A DNA stretch of 64,000 bases from Nakamurella antarctica (GTDB taxonomy: Bacteria; Actinomycetota; Actinomycetes; Mycobacteriales; Nakamurellaceae), in contig NZ_CP034170.1 of assembly GCF_003860405.1 (NCBI RefSeq), positions 1,984,001 through 2,048,000 on the forward strand, given 5' to 3'. The notes beneath the pieces were generated by a model, which saw only the letters and a list, made by a program, of their open reading frames with translations, ran no database searches and was not told where the DNA came from. Within the stretch, counting starts at the first letter, position 1. The number at the start of each line of letters is the position of its first letter. A program made the position numbers and the translations under genes. Positions 38,216 through 46,724 of the stretch are shown in pieces.

Positions 38216-39223
38216 TCAGCTGTTCAGCTCGAAGAAACTGGGCAGAAAAAATGCGAGAGGCAGCCATGCGCGGCCAGGGCGCGCAAAGGCCATCAAAAAC
38301 GTGCTCACCACGATCAACCCCACACCGATGAACGTGCCCTGCATCCCCCGATCGATCCCGATGGCGCACTGCGGACCGGAACACATCTGAGCGACAGGCC
38401 CGAGAAGCACGGTTCCAAAGACGCCTATCAAGCCGCCCAGCAGGAAATGGATTCCCAGGACGAGCGACACCCTGCCGAGAATGCCGAACGTGAGAACCCG
38501 AACCAGCGATGCACCTTGGAGATTCCGAGTCAGCGCGGTGACGAGAAATCCAATAATAAGTAGGGTCAGAAGCGCCAAGGCCCCGACGGCGACGTAGATG
38601 TCCCAGCGAACGACTCCGGTGGCACCTTCAAGGGTTGCGCCCGTGAGAGTTGCCTGCATGAAGGATGTTCCACTCAGGTTGGTCTGATCCATCACGGCGT
38701 TCGTGAGGTTTGTCTGCGTCAACTTAGCTTTCGAAAGGTCGGCGCCGGTGAAGACCGCGCCGCCGGCCTCTGCCTGCCCTAAATCGGCGCCGACCAATGA
38801 ACTCCCGGTGAGGTTTGCCCCGACCAGGGTGGCTTGCACCAGATCGGCACCCGCCAGGTCCGCACCCGTCAGGTTTGCTTTAGAGAAGTTGGCTTGACTC
38901 AATTCTGCGCCAGCAAGCTTGGCTCCGGTGAGATTGGCTCCGACGAAATTGACCTGGCCCAGCCGTAGGCCCACGAAAGATGCACCACGCAAATCTGCGC
39001 AGCTAAAGTTGGGTCGCTGCGACACTTCGGCGGCGGTAAACACGTGCTTCGCCATTTGTACACCGCTCAGTGGAGCACACGCCTGTGGGGCTGCACTGGA
39101 AGCCATCGCCTGGCTACCGATTAACAGCGCAGCAAGGCTTGCCAGCGACGCAAGAGCGGCGCGGCGGACAAGACGAGTGGCGCGCCCTCGTTCACGAGGA
39201 ATAGGGGTGAAAAATGTACGCAC
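38216..39223 (-). CDS. Exported pentapeptide-repeat protein with C-terminal membrane helices
   Basis: About 335 residues. The order is: N-terminal signal/anchor (ALASLASLAALLIGSQAMAS); a pentapeptide beta-helix from about 70 to 210 (GANLTGAKLAGAELSQANF, GADLAGADLVQATLVGANL and so on); then four hydrophobic helices (about 212-330) such as VAVGALALLTLLIIGFLVTA and FIGVGLIVVSTFLMAFA. I chose GTG 39223 because AAGGAA lies 6 bp upstream; longer forms have no support. The repeat domain is predicted outside the membrane. It is unlike the soluble pentapeptide gene at 29315. Function unknown; it lies immediately upstream of the kdp region on the same strand. Confidence 0.82.
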   Translation of the reverse strand: MRTFFTPIPRERGRATRLVRRAALASLASLAALLIGSQAMASSAAPQACAPLSGVQMAKHVFTAAEVSQRPNFSCADLRGASFVGLRLGQVNFVGANLTGAKLAGAELSQANFSKANLTGADLAGADLVQATLVGANLTGSSLVGADLGQAEAGGAVFTGADLSKAKLTQTNLTNAVMDQTNLSGTSFMQATLTGATLEGATGVVRWDIYVAVGALALLTLLIIGFLVTALTRNLQGASLVRVLTFGILGRVSLVLGIHFLLGGLIGVFGTVLLGPVAQMCSGPQCAIGIDRGMQGTFIGVGLIVVSTFLMAFARPGRAWLPLAFFLPSFFELNS

Positions 39224-39368
39224 GAAGATTTCCTTAGGGTCGACACTGTTGTCGACTTCAGCGTGCAGCAGAACCGCCAGCGAGAACACGGTGCCCGCGC
39301 CACAAAGTACTACAGATGTAGCTACTCACCGGTCGTGGTGTCGACACCACTACAAACGTTGTGCCTTG

Positions 39369-40187
39369 CTATTTCGCGGCGCCCTGCAGCGAAACATCCT
39401 GGCGCCTTTCGCTCACGCGGCGTCTCAATCGGGTATCAAGAATCAGGCCAAATCCGAGCAGAGCGACTGCAACAACACCATCCAGCCACCAGTGATGTCC
39501 CGTAGCAGCAACGACGAACACCGTCACGGGTAGGTGCATTAGCACCACCCACCGCCAGCGACTGTCCGACATCCCGAATACGCCAAGCGCCACCACCGCC
39601 GCCCACCCCACGTGAATGGAGGGCATAGCCGCAAACTGGTCCGAGACACCTGTACCCACGGGCCCGTACACACCAAGCCCGTACTGCTGCGAGAGATCAA
39701 CAAAGCCAAGCTCAGGAATGAATCGGGGCGGAGCCACTCGCACAAAGCGGATCAGTAGGCAGCCAGCGGTGACGGCGACTAGGCCATTGCGCCAGTGCGG
39801 GTAGTGATCTCGATGACGCACAAAGGCCCACACCAAAAAGATAATCAGCGCCGGCACATGGATGGTCGCGTAATAAGCATTGACGAGGCGGGCCAGCCAG
39901 TCATGCGCTACGACGAAGTGCTGCATCGATATTTCAGCGGGCAGGTGCAGTGCACGCTGCAGATGGTCTATCGACCGAGCGCGGTCCAGCGCGCCGTCTT
40001 CCTTGGTAATGGGGAGCATCCGGGCCAACCGCCACATTCCATACAGTCCGGCTAACACTGCAAATTCGTGGCAGGTGCGCATCGCGGCGGCGCGGCCCTT
40101 TGTCGACGCGAGCCGGCGCAGTAAGAGCCAAGCCACAACACTGACGAAGGCCGCTGCGAAAGCTTGATCCCACGATGGCCAATCCAC
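39369..40187 (-). CDS. PAP2-family membrane phosphatase/phosphotransferase (inositol-phosphotransferase-like)
   Basis: A 272-residue membrane protein with about six helices. The PAP2_3 signature is present as MPSIHVGWAAV (catalytic His) and GHHWWLDGVVA (second His and Asp). Upstream, RSIDHLQRALHLPAEISMQ and YYATIHVPALIIFLVWAFVRHR match actinobacterial proteins of this type, related to inositol-phosphate transferases that modify lipids. The start is GTG 40187 without a clear ribosome site, so it may be slightly off. Divergent from the YeiH-type gene. The exact lipid substrate is unknown. Confidence 0.85.
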   Translation of the reverse strand: MDWPSWDQAFAAAFVSVVAWLLLRRLASTKGRAAAMRTCHEFAVLAGLYGMWRLARMLPITKEDGALDRARSIDHLQRALHLPAEISMQHFVVAHDWLARLVNAYYATIHVPALIIFLVWAFVRHRDHYPHWRNGLVAVTAGCLLIRFVRVAPPRFIPELGFVDLSQQYGLGVYGPVGTGVSDQFAAMPSIHVGWAAVVALGVFGMSDSRWRWVVLMHLPVTVFVVAATGHHWWLDGVVAVALLGFGLILDTRLRRRVSERRQDVSLQGAAK

Positions 40188-40347
40188 TCAGTGAGTGTCC
40201 CGGATTCCAGGGATTCACGCCAAACCCGCTCCCTTCATTTTGCTCTCCACCGGCGGGCACCTCCTCAGCACGAGTCACAAGATAAAGTTGTAGCTGCACA
40301 ACCGTCGGCCCCTTCCGCAGCTGCTAATTTCACGGCAGGCTAGGCCT

Positions 40348-41382
40348 GTGAACTCCAGCTTCGAATCCACTCCGTCTGCCAAAAAGCTCCACAATTCGTT
40401 GCCGCGTTGGCTTCCCGGACTCGCAGCTTCCGGTGTGGCCGCACTGCTCGCTTGGGGCATCCACCGCCTAGTCCCGGCGATTCCTTTACTGACTGCGGCT
40501 GTGGCGTTGGGCATCTTGGTCGCCCAACTCCCCCAGGCGCGCTCTCCGCTCTCCGGCATCCTCGCACCGGGACTGTCGTTATCGGCCAAGCGCCTGATGC
40601 GGCTGGGAGTCGTGCTCCTCGGGTTGAAACTCAGCGTGGTCGACATCTTCGGGTTGGGATGGGTGAGCATCACCTGCGTGATCGGCGTGGTCCTCATCAC
40701 CTTTGGTGCGACGTGGTGGCTCGGGCGAATCTTCCGGCTGCCCGGACATCAGCCGCTGCTGATTGCGACCGGATTTGCCATCTGCGGCGCTTCCGCAATT
40801 GGCGCTATGAGCGGGGTGGTCAAGGCCAAAGATGAAGAAACTGCTACCCCCGTAGCACTTGTCACCTTGTGCGGCACCTTGGCCATCGCCGTGCTGCCAG
40901 CCCTATGGCACCCGCTGGGCCTTACGGCGGACGAGTTCGGGCACTGGGTCGGCGCAGGTGTGCATGACGTCGGCCAGGTCGTTGCCACCGCGCAAATCGC
41001 GGGCACTAGCGCCTTGGCTATCGCAATTGTCGTAAAACTAACCCGGGTATTGATGCTCGCCCCGATGGTGTCGTTAGCCGCCATCGTGGTGCGGCGCTCC
41101 ACCACTAGCAACACGCATTCTCAAAGAATGCCGATCATGCCGCTGTTTGTGGCCGGATTTCTCGTCGCAGTGCTCATCCGCACCTTTATTCCACTTCCCG
41201 AACTAGCCCTCCACATCGCCGACGCCGTGCAAACTGCGCTGCTGGCCATGGCGCTTTTTGGACTTGGGACGGCAGTGCGCTTGAAGCAATTGGTGACCAC
41301 CGGGTGGCGGGCGCTCGCTGTCGGGATGCTGTCCTGGCTGCTGATAGCGGTTCTAGCGTTGGGCGCGGTGGCACTGGGTTAG
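40348..41382 (+). CDS. YeiH-family putative sulfate exporter / membrane carrier (UPF0324)
   Basis: A 344-residue protein with about ten helices. The family landmarks are SLSAKRLMRLGVVLLGLKLS, FAICGASAIGAMSGVVKAKDEE, ALVTLCGTLAIAVLP and GVHDVGQVVATAQIAGTSALA. These proteins are annotated as putative sulfate exporters, but transport is proven in few cases. The start is GTG 40348 with a weak upstream AGGC. It converges with the histidine-kinase gene. No sulfur-metabolism genes are nearby. Confidence 0.88.
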   Translation: MNSSFESTPSAKKLHNSLPRWLPGLAASGVAALLAWGIHRLVPAIPLLTAAVALGILVAQLPQARSPLSGILAPGLSLSAKRLMRLGVVLLGLKLSVVDIFGLGWVSITCVIGVVLITFGATWWLGRIFRLPGHQPLLIATGFAICGASAIGAMSGVVKAKDEETATPVALVTLCGTLAIAVLPALWHPLGLTADEFGHWVGAGVHDVGQVVATAQIAGTSALAIAIVVKLTRVLMLAPMVSLAAIVVRRSTTSNTHSQRMPIMPLFVAGFLVAVLIRTFIPLPELALHIADAVQTALLAMALFGLGTAVRLKQLVTTGWRALAVGMLSWLLIAVLALGAVALG

Positions 41383-41427
41383 ACGAACTCTGGAATTTCG
41401 CCGGGAGTCTGGTGAGTGGCCCCGAAT

Positions 41428-42912
41428 TCAGCGGGGCGAGACTGGCGCGTTGCTGGCCACTGGAAATCGCAGGGCAAACTCCGTGCGACCTGGAACGCTG
41501 TCCACCGATAAGTCACCCTCGTTGGCCTCCACCAATGCGCGGGCGATAGCTAACCCCAACCCAGTGCCACCCGTGGCCGTCGACCGAGCGGTGCTGCCCT
41601 GGCTGAATCTGTCGAAAACCGTTGGTAGCAAGTCTGAACTTATCCCCGGGCCGGTATCGGTAATGGTCACGACGGCGTATCCAGCAGTTTCTCGAATTCT
41701 GAAGGTCACTAGGGTCCCCGCGGGGGTGTGCAGGCGCGCATTCGACAAGAGGTTGTTGAACACTTGCTGCAATTGCCTCTCATCACCGACGATTTCCACT
41801 GCAGCGGGCGGCAGATCCAATCGCCACACATGGTCCGCTCCGGCGATAGTGGCATCTGAGACAGACTCCACCGCCATCCTCGACATATCAATTGGCAGGC
41901 GAACTCCGGGCACTCCACTATCGAGCCGAGCGAGCAATAGCAGGTCATCAACCAACTCGCTGATGCGCACCGTGTGCGCAGCAATTCTGCCCAGTGAATG
42001 ACACACCGTTATCGGGATCTGCTCACCCTGCGACAGAGCCAACTCGGTGTGACTTCGAATCACCGCCAGTGGCGTCCTGATTTCATGGCTCGCGTCAGCG
42101 ACAAACTGTCGGAGCTGACTTTCAGTCCGGCTGCGCGCTGCGAGGGCAGCTGCGACGTGGCTCATCATCTTCTCGAAGGCTTGGGTGACCTGACCTATCT
42201 CTGTTCCAGGCGGAGCATGCGGCAGGTGCACCGGTTGGAGTGTGTCTTGCGTTGAGAGCGGCCGAGAGGCTACATCCAACGCCGAATCTGCGATGCGGTT
42301 GAGGGGCCGCAGGGTCAGGCGCACCGAGTAGGCAGCAACCACTGCGCCAACCAGCAGCACCCCGGCGAAGACCGCAATCTCCACTGCGAGAAGCCGCTTG
42401 ATCACGTCGCTCACCGGATCCATCGGTAGGCCCGTAACCTGCACATCGCCGTCTTGGCCCGCCACGGTCTGAACCCGGTAGTCGCCGATTGATTCCAATG
42501 TAATCGTGGTAGCGCCGCCCGGTTGAGGCAGCGCAACCAAGGTCGCGGCATCCTTGGGCCCGAAAGTGATGGGTGCGCTGGTGCCATCCCGGGCGATAAC
42601 CACGGCCTCACGGACTACGCCGCCCACCAATCGGACGCCGAGCGTCCCTACGTCTTGGCTTATCACTTTATTGTCGCCGTCACCGTCGGGCTTTCCCGGT
42701 TTCGGGAAACGGTGCTCCAAGGATGCTGAGTACCGGCCCCCTGCCGACTGCAGCTGTTCGTCAAGCCGAGTGGTGAGAAAGTGCTGCAGCGAAAGAGTTG
42801 TCACCCCTCCCACCACCGCGCACGCGAGAAACAGCAGCAGTAAAACTCCTGCGGTGAGCCTGAATCGCAGAGTCCTGCGAGCCCACCGGCTGTCGTTGTC
42901 CAGTGCGGTCAT
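41428..42912 (-). CDS. Sensor histidine kinase
   Basis: A 494-residue membrane kinase. The first helix is LTAGVLLLLFLACAVVGGVT (about 20-40), followed by an extracytoplasmic sensor region of about 130 residues, a second helix (AVEIAVFAGVLLVGAVVAAY), and a HAMP segment. The phospho-acceptor region is FVADASHEIRTPLAVIRSH, and HATPase boxes NLLSNARLH, DTGPGI and GTGLGLAIARALVE are present. It overlaps its response regulator by 4 bp (ATGA). The pair faces the flavin electron-transfer genes and probably controls them. The signal is unknown. Confidence 0.93.
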   Translation of the reverse strand: MTALDNDSRWARRTLRFRLTAGVLLLLFLACAVVGGVTTLSLQHFLTTRLDEQLQSAGGRYSASLEHRFPKPGKPDGDGDNKVISQDVGTLGVRLVGGVVREAVVIARDGTSAPITFGPKDAATLVALPQPGGATTITLESIGDYRVQTVAGQDGDVQVTGLPMDPVSDVIKRLLAVEIAVFAGVLLVGAVVAAYSVRLTLRPLNRIADSALDVASRPLSTQDTLQPVHLPHAPPGTEIGQVTQAFEKMMSHVAAALAARSRTESQLRQFVADASHEIRTPLAVIRSHTELALSQGEQIPITVCHSLGRIAAHTVRISELVDDLLLLARLDSGVPGVRLPIDMSRMAVESVSDATIAGADHVWRLDLPPAAVEIVGDERQLQQVFNNLLSNARLHTPAGTLVTFRIRETAGYAVVTITDTGPGISSDLLPTVFDRFSQGSTARSTATGGTGLGLAIARALVEANEGDLSVDSVPGRTEFALRFPVASNAPVSPR

Positions 42913-43649
42913 GTACTGGACCGCAGCATATATCCCAGACCTCGAACCGTCTGGATGAGAGGCGCTCGTCCGTTATCCAACTTCTTGCGGAGATAGGAGA
43001 TATAGAGCTCGACGACGTGCGCTTGCCCGCCGAAGTCGTACTGCCAAACTCGGTCGAGAATCTGCGATTTCGAGAGCACTCGTTCTGGATTACGCAGCAG
43101 ATATCGCAGTAATTCGAACTCGGTGGTGGTGAGGGCGATAACATCGCCACCGCGATGGACCAGGCGCGCGTCCTCGTCCATCGTCACATCCGCGTAGGCA
43201 AGACCAGACCTGGGCGTCCCCGCCGTTTCCAGAGCTGGTCGAGACAGCCGGCGCATCAGGCCGCGCAGGCGCGCGATCACCTCTTCCAAGCTGAACGGTT
43301 TCGCCACGTAATCATCCCCGCCCGCGGTGATACCGGCGATCCGCTCGTCTACCGAATCGCGGGCGGTGAGAAAGAGAACAAGTACAGCGGGATCTATGGC
43401 GCGGATCCTGCGCAACACTTCTAAGCCATCAAAATCCGGCAGCATCATGTCCAAGATGACGATATCTGGACGCACCTTCTTGAATTGACGCACCGCTGAT
43501 TCCCCCGAAGCTGCCCTGGCGCACACCCATCCCTCGCGCGTGAGCACCGCGGATAAAACATCCACGAGATCGGCCTCGTCATCAACGATCAGGACCGTAT
43601 AGCGGCCGTCAAGAGCTGCTGCTTCGCGAGGAGCAATGGAATCGGTCAC
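42909..43649 (-). CDS. OmpR-family response regulator
   Basis: A 246-residue regulator. The receiver has VDDEADL, the acceptor Asp in VILDMMLPDFDG, TARDS and AKPFSLEE. The winged HTH has LTTTEFELLRYLLRNPERVLSKSQILDRVWQYDF and ends GLGYMLRSST. The GTG start lies directly next to GGGGAG, closer than usual, so the exact start is uncertain. Partner of the kinase gene immediately downstream. Confidence 0.93.
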   Translation of the reverse strand: MTDSIAPREAAALDGRYTVLIVDDEADLVDVLSAVLTREGWVCARAASGESAVRQFKKVRPDIVILDMMLPDFDGLEVLRRIRAIDPAVLVLFLTARDSVDERIAGITAGGDDYVAKPFSLEEVIARLRGLMRRLSRPALETAGTPRSGLAYADVTMDEDARLVHRGGDVIALTTTEFELLRYLLRNPERVLSKSQILDRVWQYDFGGQAHVVELYISYLRKKLDNGRAPLIQTVRGLGYMLRSST

Positions 43650-43683
43650 CTCCCCAGCATGCCCCGAATTTGGTCATTCTTTC

Positions 43684-43812
43684 TCTGAGTTTCCTCTGAA
43701 TGTGCGCTGCCATTGTCGGAGCCAGCACCCAGCGAATGGCTCCGAACTGCGCATATACAGAGAGGCGCAGTTCCGGCGGGCAGGACTCGAACACCGCTGA
43801 GAAGGTTCTCAG
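43684..43812. promoter_or_regulatory. Candidate response-regulator sites between the two-component and flavin genes
   Basis: Two TTCTCTGA-like direct elements are 11 bp apart (TCTGA at 43684 and 43695). A perfect palindrome with 7-bp arms, CTGAGAA GG TTCTCAG, lies at 43797-43812, 75 bp before the oxidoreductase start. All contain the same core TTCTC(A/T)GA or its complement. A 10-11 bp spacing of direct half-sites is typical for OmpR-family dimers, so the divergent regulator is the obvious candidate. Confidence 0.5.
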
Positions 43813-43887
43813 AGGTTGGATGTGCACTCTTGCTCTCGTCGGTGAGACCGGCTCCGGGTTGGCCCGGTCAGCACAAGGAGAACGCAC

Positions 43888-45405
43888 GTGATCAGCACCA
43901 CCGCACATCGCACCTCCACCTCCACCCCCACCTCACGCAGCATCACCTCCCGCAGCAGCACCTCACGCAGCAGCACCTCACGCAGCAGCACCTCACGCAG
44001 CGAGGCGCCGGGACGCTCACCGCGTCTGCGGCGTCGAATCCAACGACAGGGTGACCTCCTCGGCATATCGGGGCTCGGCGTTGTTGTTGCCGTCGTTGCC
44101 CTGTGGGTGCACAACGGCGGGGTCGCATCATTGGCAGGCACCGGAGGAATCGCCATCGGCATCGGGCGACTCACCGGCCTGGTGGCTTCTGCGATGCTGC
44201 TGATCCAAGTTATTCTGATGGCCCGAATCCCTTGGGTCGAACGGGTGTGGGGCCAAGATCGTCTTGCACGTCGTCATCGGTGGGTGGGGTTCTCCTCATT
44301 CACGCTGATGCTGGCTCACATCGCGCTCATCGCGATCGGATACGCCCAGGTTGCCCATGCCAACGTGCTCGGTGAGACTTGGAATCTCGTGATCAACTAT
44401 CCGGGGATGTTGATCGCGACGGCCGGCACCTTGGCACTGGTCATGGTGGCGGGCACGTCGCTCAGGGCGGCCCGCCGGCGTCTGCGCTACGAATCCTGGC
44501 ATTTGCTCCACCTCTACGCCTATCTCGGTGTCGGATTGGCGCTGCCTCATCAGCTGTGGACGGGTGCGGAATTTACCGCCTCACCCCTGACAACTATTTT
44601 TTGGTGGGGGCTGTGGGCAGCGTCAGCGGGAGCGATCATCGTCTTCCGAATCACGTTCCCGCTCTACCGCACCCTTCGTCATCGGCTCGTAGTGGAAGCG
44701 GTGATCCCCGAAGGTCCCGGCGTCTTCTCCGTCATCATGGCGGGCCACCACCTGGACCGGCTCGAATTGAAGGCCGGTCAATTCTGCCAGTGGCGATTCC
44801 TCGGCGGCGCCGGAGCCACGAGAGCCCACCCATTTTCCATTTCGGCTCCTCCGACTCAACACCGCATCCGAATCACCGCCAAAGCACTTGGCGAAGGCAG
44901 CGCCAGGCTTGCCTGTCTACGACCTGGAACCAGGGTGGCGTTCGAAGGTCCCTACGGCGCTATGACGGCAGAGGTCCGCCGGCGACGAGACGCGTTGATG
45001 ATTTGTGCGGGAATTGGGATAACCCCCATGCGCGCACTGGCTGAGCACATCACGGCCGAACGGCCCAGCGCCGACGTGGACTGCGTGCGGGCGCCCGCTG
45101 TCACCATTCTGCATCGAGTCCGCAGCCCCCAAGATCTCACCTTCAACGCAGAATTCCGCAAGCTTGCCAAGACTCGCAACATCACCGTGATCCCGTTGGT
45201 GGGTCGCAGGGGGCCAGAAAATTCCATCTTCCCTGGGCCAGAACCCCACGATGCTGCTCGAGCGCTGCGTGAGCTCGTCCCCGATGTGCAGAACCGGGAA
45301 ATATATCTGTGTGGGCCGAAAGACTTTATGGCTCAATCACGTTCGCTCCTCGCCAGCGCTGGCGTCGATCCCCTATTTGTGCACGCGGAGGAATTCAGCT
45401 GGTGA
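43888..45405 (+). CDS. Ferric-reductase-like transmembrane flavoprotein (heme b / FAD / NAD(P)H)
   Basis: A 505-residue oxidoreductase. A Ser/Thr/Arg-repeat leader (1-45) precedes about six helices of the ferric-reductase-like domain with likely heme-binding His in RHRWVGFSSFTLMLAHIAL and SWHLLHLYAYLGVGLALPHQ. The FAD domain has HPFSISAPP and the NAD(P)H domain has CAGIGITPMRALAEH and the ending YLCGPKDFM. Electrons would pass from cytosolic NAD(P)H through FAD and heme to outside acceptors, here probably the FMN-binding protein encoded next. The GTG start has AAGGAG upstream. Confidence 0.9.
   Translation: MISTTAHRTSTSTPTSRSITSRSSTSRSSTSRSSTSRSEAPGRSPRLRRRIQRQGDLLGISGLGVVVAVVALWVHNGGVASLAGTGGIAIGIGRLTGLVASAMLLIQVILMARIPWVERVWGQDRLARRHRWVGFSSFTLMLAHIALIAIGYAQVAHANVLGETWNLVINYPGMLIATAGTLALVMVAGTSLRAARRRLRYESWHLLHLYAYLGVGLALPHQLWTGAEFTASPLTTIFWWGLWAASAGAIIVFRITFPLYRTLRHRLVVEAVIPEGPGVFSVIMAGHHLDRLELKAGQFCQWRFLGGAGATRAHPFSISAPPTQHRIRITAKALGEGSARLACLRPGTRVAFEGPYGAMTAEVRRRRDALMICAGIGITPMRALAEHITAERPSADVDCVRAPAVTILHRVRSPQDLTFNAEFRKLAKTRNITVIPLVGRRGPENSIFPGPEPHDAARALRELVPDVQNREIYLCGPKDFMAQSRSLLASAGVDPLFVHAEEFSW
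43930..44004 (+). repeat. Five 15-bp tandem repeats in the N-terminus of the ferric-reductase-like gene
   Basis: Five in-frame copies close to ACCTCACGCAGCAGC encode TSRS(I/S/E) at residues 15-39. Copies three and four are identical in the visible core. The encoded leader is cytosolic, basic and likely disordered, so copy-number changes would be tolerated. Confidence 0.92.
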
Positions 45406-45457
45406 CTGCTGACGATTCCCCCCGCCCGCTTTCAGTTTCTACCCCGAGGCGCAGAGC

Positions 45458-45952
45458 ATGAGAAAAATTACGCTGGCAATGTTCAGCACGGTGTCCGCAT
45501 TGGTCCTGCTTTTTTCCTACAAAACAAGCACCGTAGGAGGCCCGCTCACGCTGACATCGATCGGCGCCGCCCGTATCGTGTCAGCCGGCGCTGCCGACGA
45601 GTCGGCTGCAAGTGCGAAGGCCGTAACAGCGCCGAGCAACGCTGTCACTCCGGTGGCACCTGCTGCTCTCGTCGTCGACGGCGCTGCAGTCCGGACCGAA
45701 TACGGCAATGTGCAGGTGGAGGCAACAATCGCCGACGGCAAAATCAGCTCGGTCAAGATTATCGACTACCCCAACCAGCAGCGAGAAGATCGACAGATCA
45801 ACAGCATTGCCGTACCTCAACTACAGTCGCAGGCACTAGCAGCGCAGAGCGCACGCGTTGACGGCGTCAGCGGCGCCACTTACACGAGCGAAGGATTTAT
45901 CCAGTCTCTGCAATCGGCTCTCGACGCGGCGCACTTCCCCACCGCTTCATGA
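45458..45952 (+). CDS. FMN-binding domain protein, ApbE substrate
   Basis: A 164-residue exported protein. An N-terminal helix (LAMFSTVSALVLLFSY) anchors or exports it, an Ala/Val/Thr linker follows (about 40-70), then a small FMN-binding domain (75-160). The flavinylation motif DGVSGATYT (135-143) marks Thr143 as the expected site of covalent FMN attachment. It lies 52 bp after the oxidoreductase gene and its stop overlaps the apbE start as ATGA. The three genes form a membrane-to-outside electron-transfer unit. Confidence 0.9.
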   Translation: MRKITLAMFSTVSALVLLFSYKTSTVGGPLTLTSIGAARIVSAGAADESAASAKAVTAPSNAVTPVAPAALVVDGAAVRTEYGNVQVEATIADGKISSVKIIDYPNQQREDRQINSIAVPQLQSQALAAQSARVDGVSGATYTSEGFIQSLQSALDAAHFPTAS

Positions 45953-46724
45953 CAGTGGGGGCTTACTCGCACTGGGCACGCAACACCATCGTGATGGGAT
46001 TGCCGTTTTCACTCCACCTACGGGGGCATTCGACATCGCACACGCCGAGGCGCAGGTAGAGATGGTCTGGGCTGAGCTTGCCCAGGCGGACCGAATCTTC
46101 AGTACGTACCGCCAGGACAGCGACATCAGTCAGATCAATCGTGGTCTCCTGCACCCGGCGCACGCCCATCCCGATGTCAGTACAGTGCTTCAGATAGCTG
46201 ACGAGGCAAGGCAACTGACGGGCGGCGCCTTTGACGCATACGCAAACGGCCAGTTGGACCCCTCCGGGGTCGTCAAGGGCTGGGCTGCCCAAAAGGCTTC
46301 ACGACAGTTGGCCAACCTCGGAGTGGACTATTACCTGAACGCTGGCGGCGACATCATTGCAGGTGTCACGGATCCTTCTGACCCGTGGACTTTCGGAATC
46401 GAGGATCCCCGCAATCCGGGCCAATTGGCCACCACGGTAAAAGTCGGCAACGGCGCCCTAGCCACCTCCGGCGCGGCTCACCGAGGGGCACATATTCTCG
46501 ATCCCGCGACCCGCCTGCCCGTAGACACCGGCTTACAGGTCAGTGTCCTCGGAAAGGACCTCACCTGGACAGACATCCTCGCCACTGCGGCTGTGGTGAA
46601 AGGACCGGAGATGCTTACCTCTGGCCACTGGATCGAGGGTTACCAAGCACTATTTCTCTATGCCAGTGGCAAATGTCTTGCCACCGACGGTTTTCCCCGC
46701 AACAAGGACATCGGAACTACTTAA
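45949..46724 (+). pseudogene. apbE: FAD:protein FMN transferase ApbE, reading frame broken
   Basis: ApbE attaches FMN to the Thr of the preceding protein. The family's N-terminal strand, WARNTIVMGLPFSLHLRG, is encoded from the ATG at 45949 in one frame. The rest (FDIAHAEAQVEMVWAELAQA, IFSTYRQDSDISQINRG, YLNAGGDIIAG, TSGAAHRGAHILDPATR) is in another frame that runs to the stop at 46722-46724. The switch lies at five G at 46022-46026: one more G, or a -1 slip there, joins the two parts without loss. Without it, the first frame stops shortly after, near 46060. Either a sequence error, a real indel, or slippage. The start overlaps the upstream gene as ATGA. Confidence 0.85.

Noticed and set aside
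45858-45948. In-frame upstream extension of the second apbE frame to an ATG at 45858
   Set aside because: The translated extension has no ApbE sequence and overlaps the FMN-binding gene; the true N-terminus lies in the other frame from 45949.
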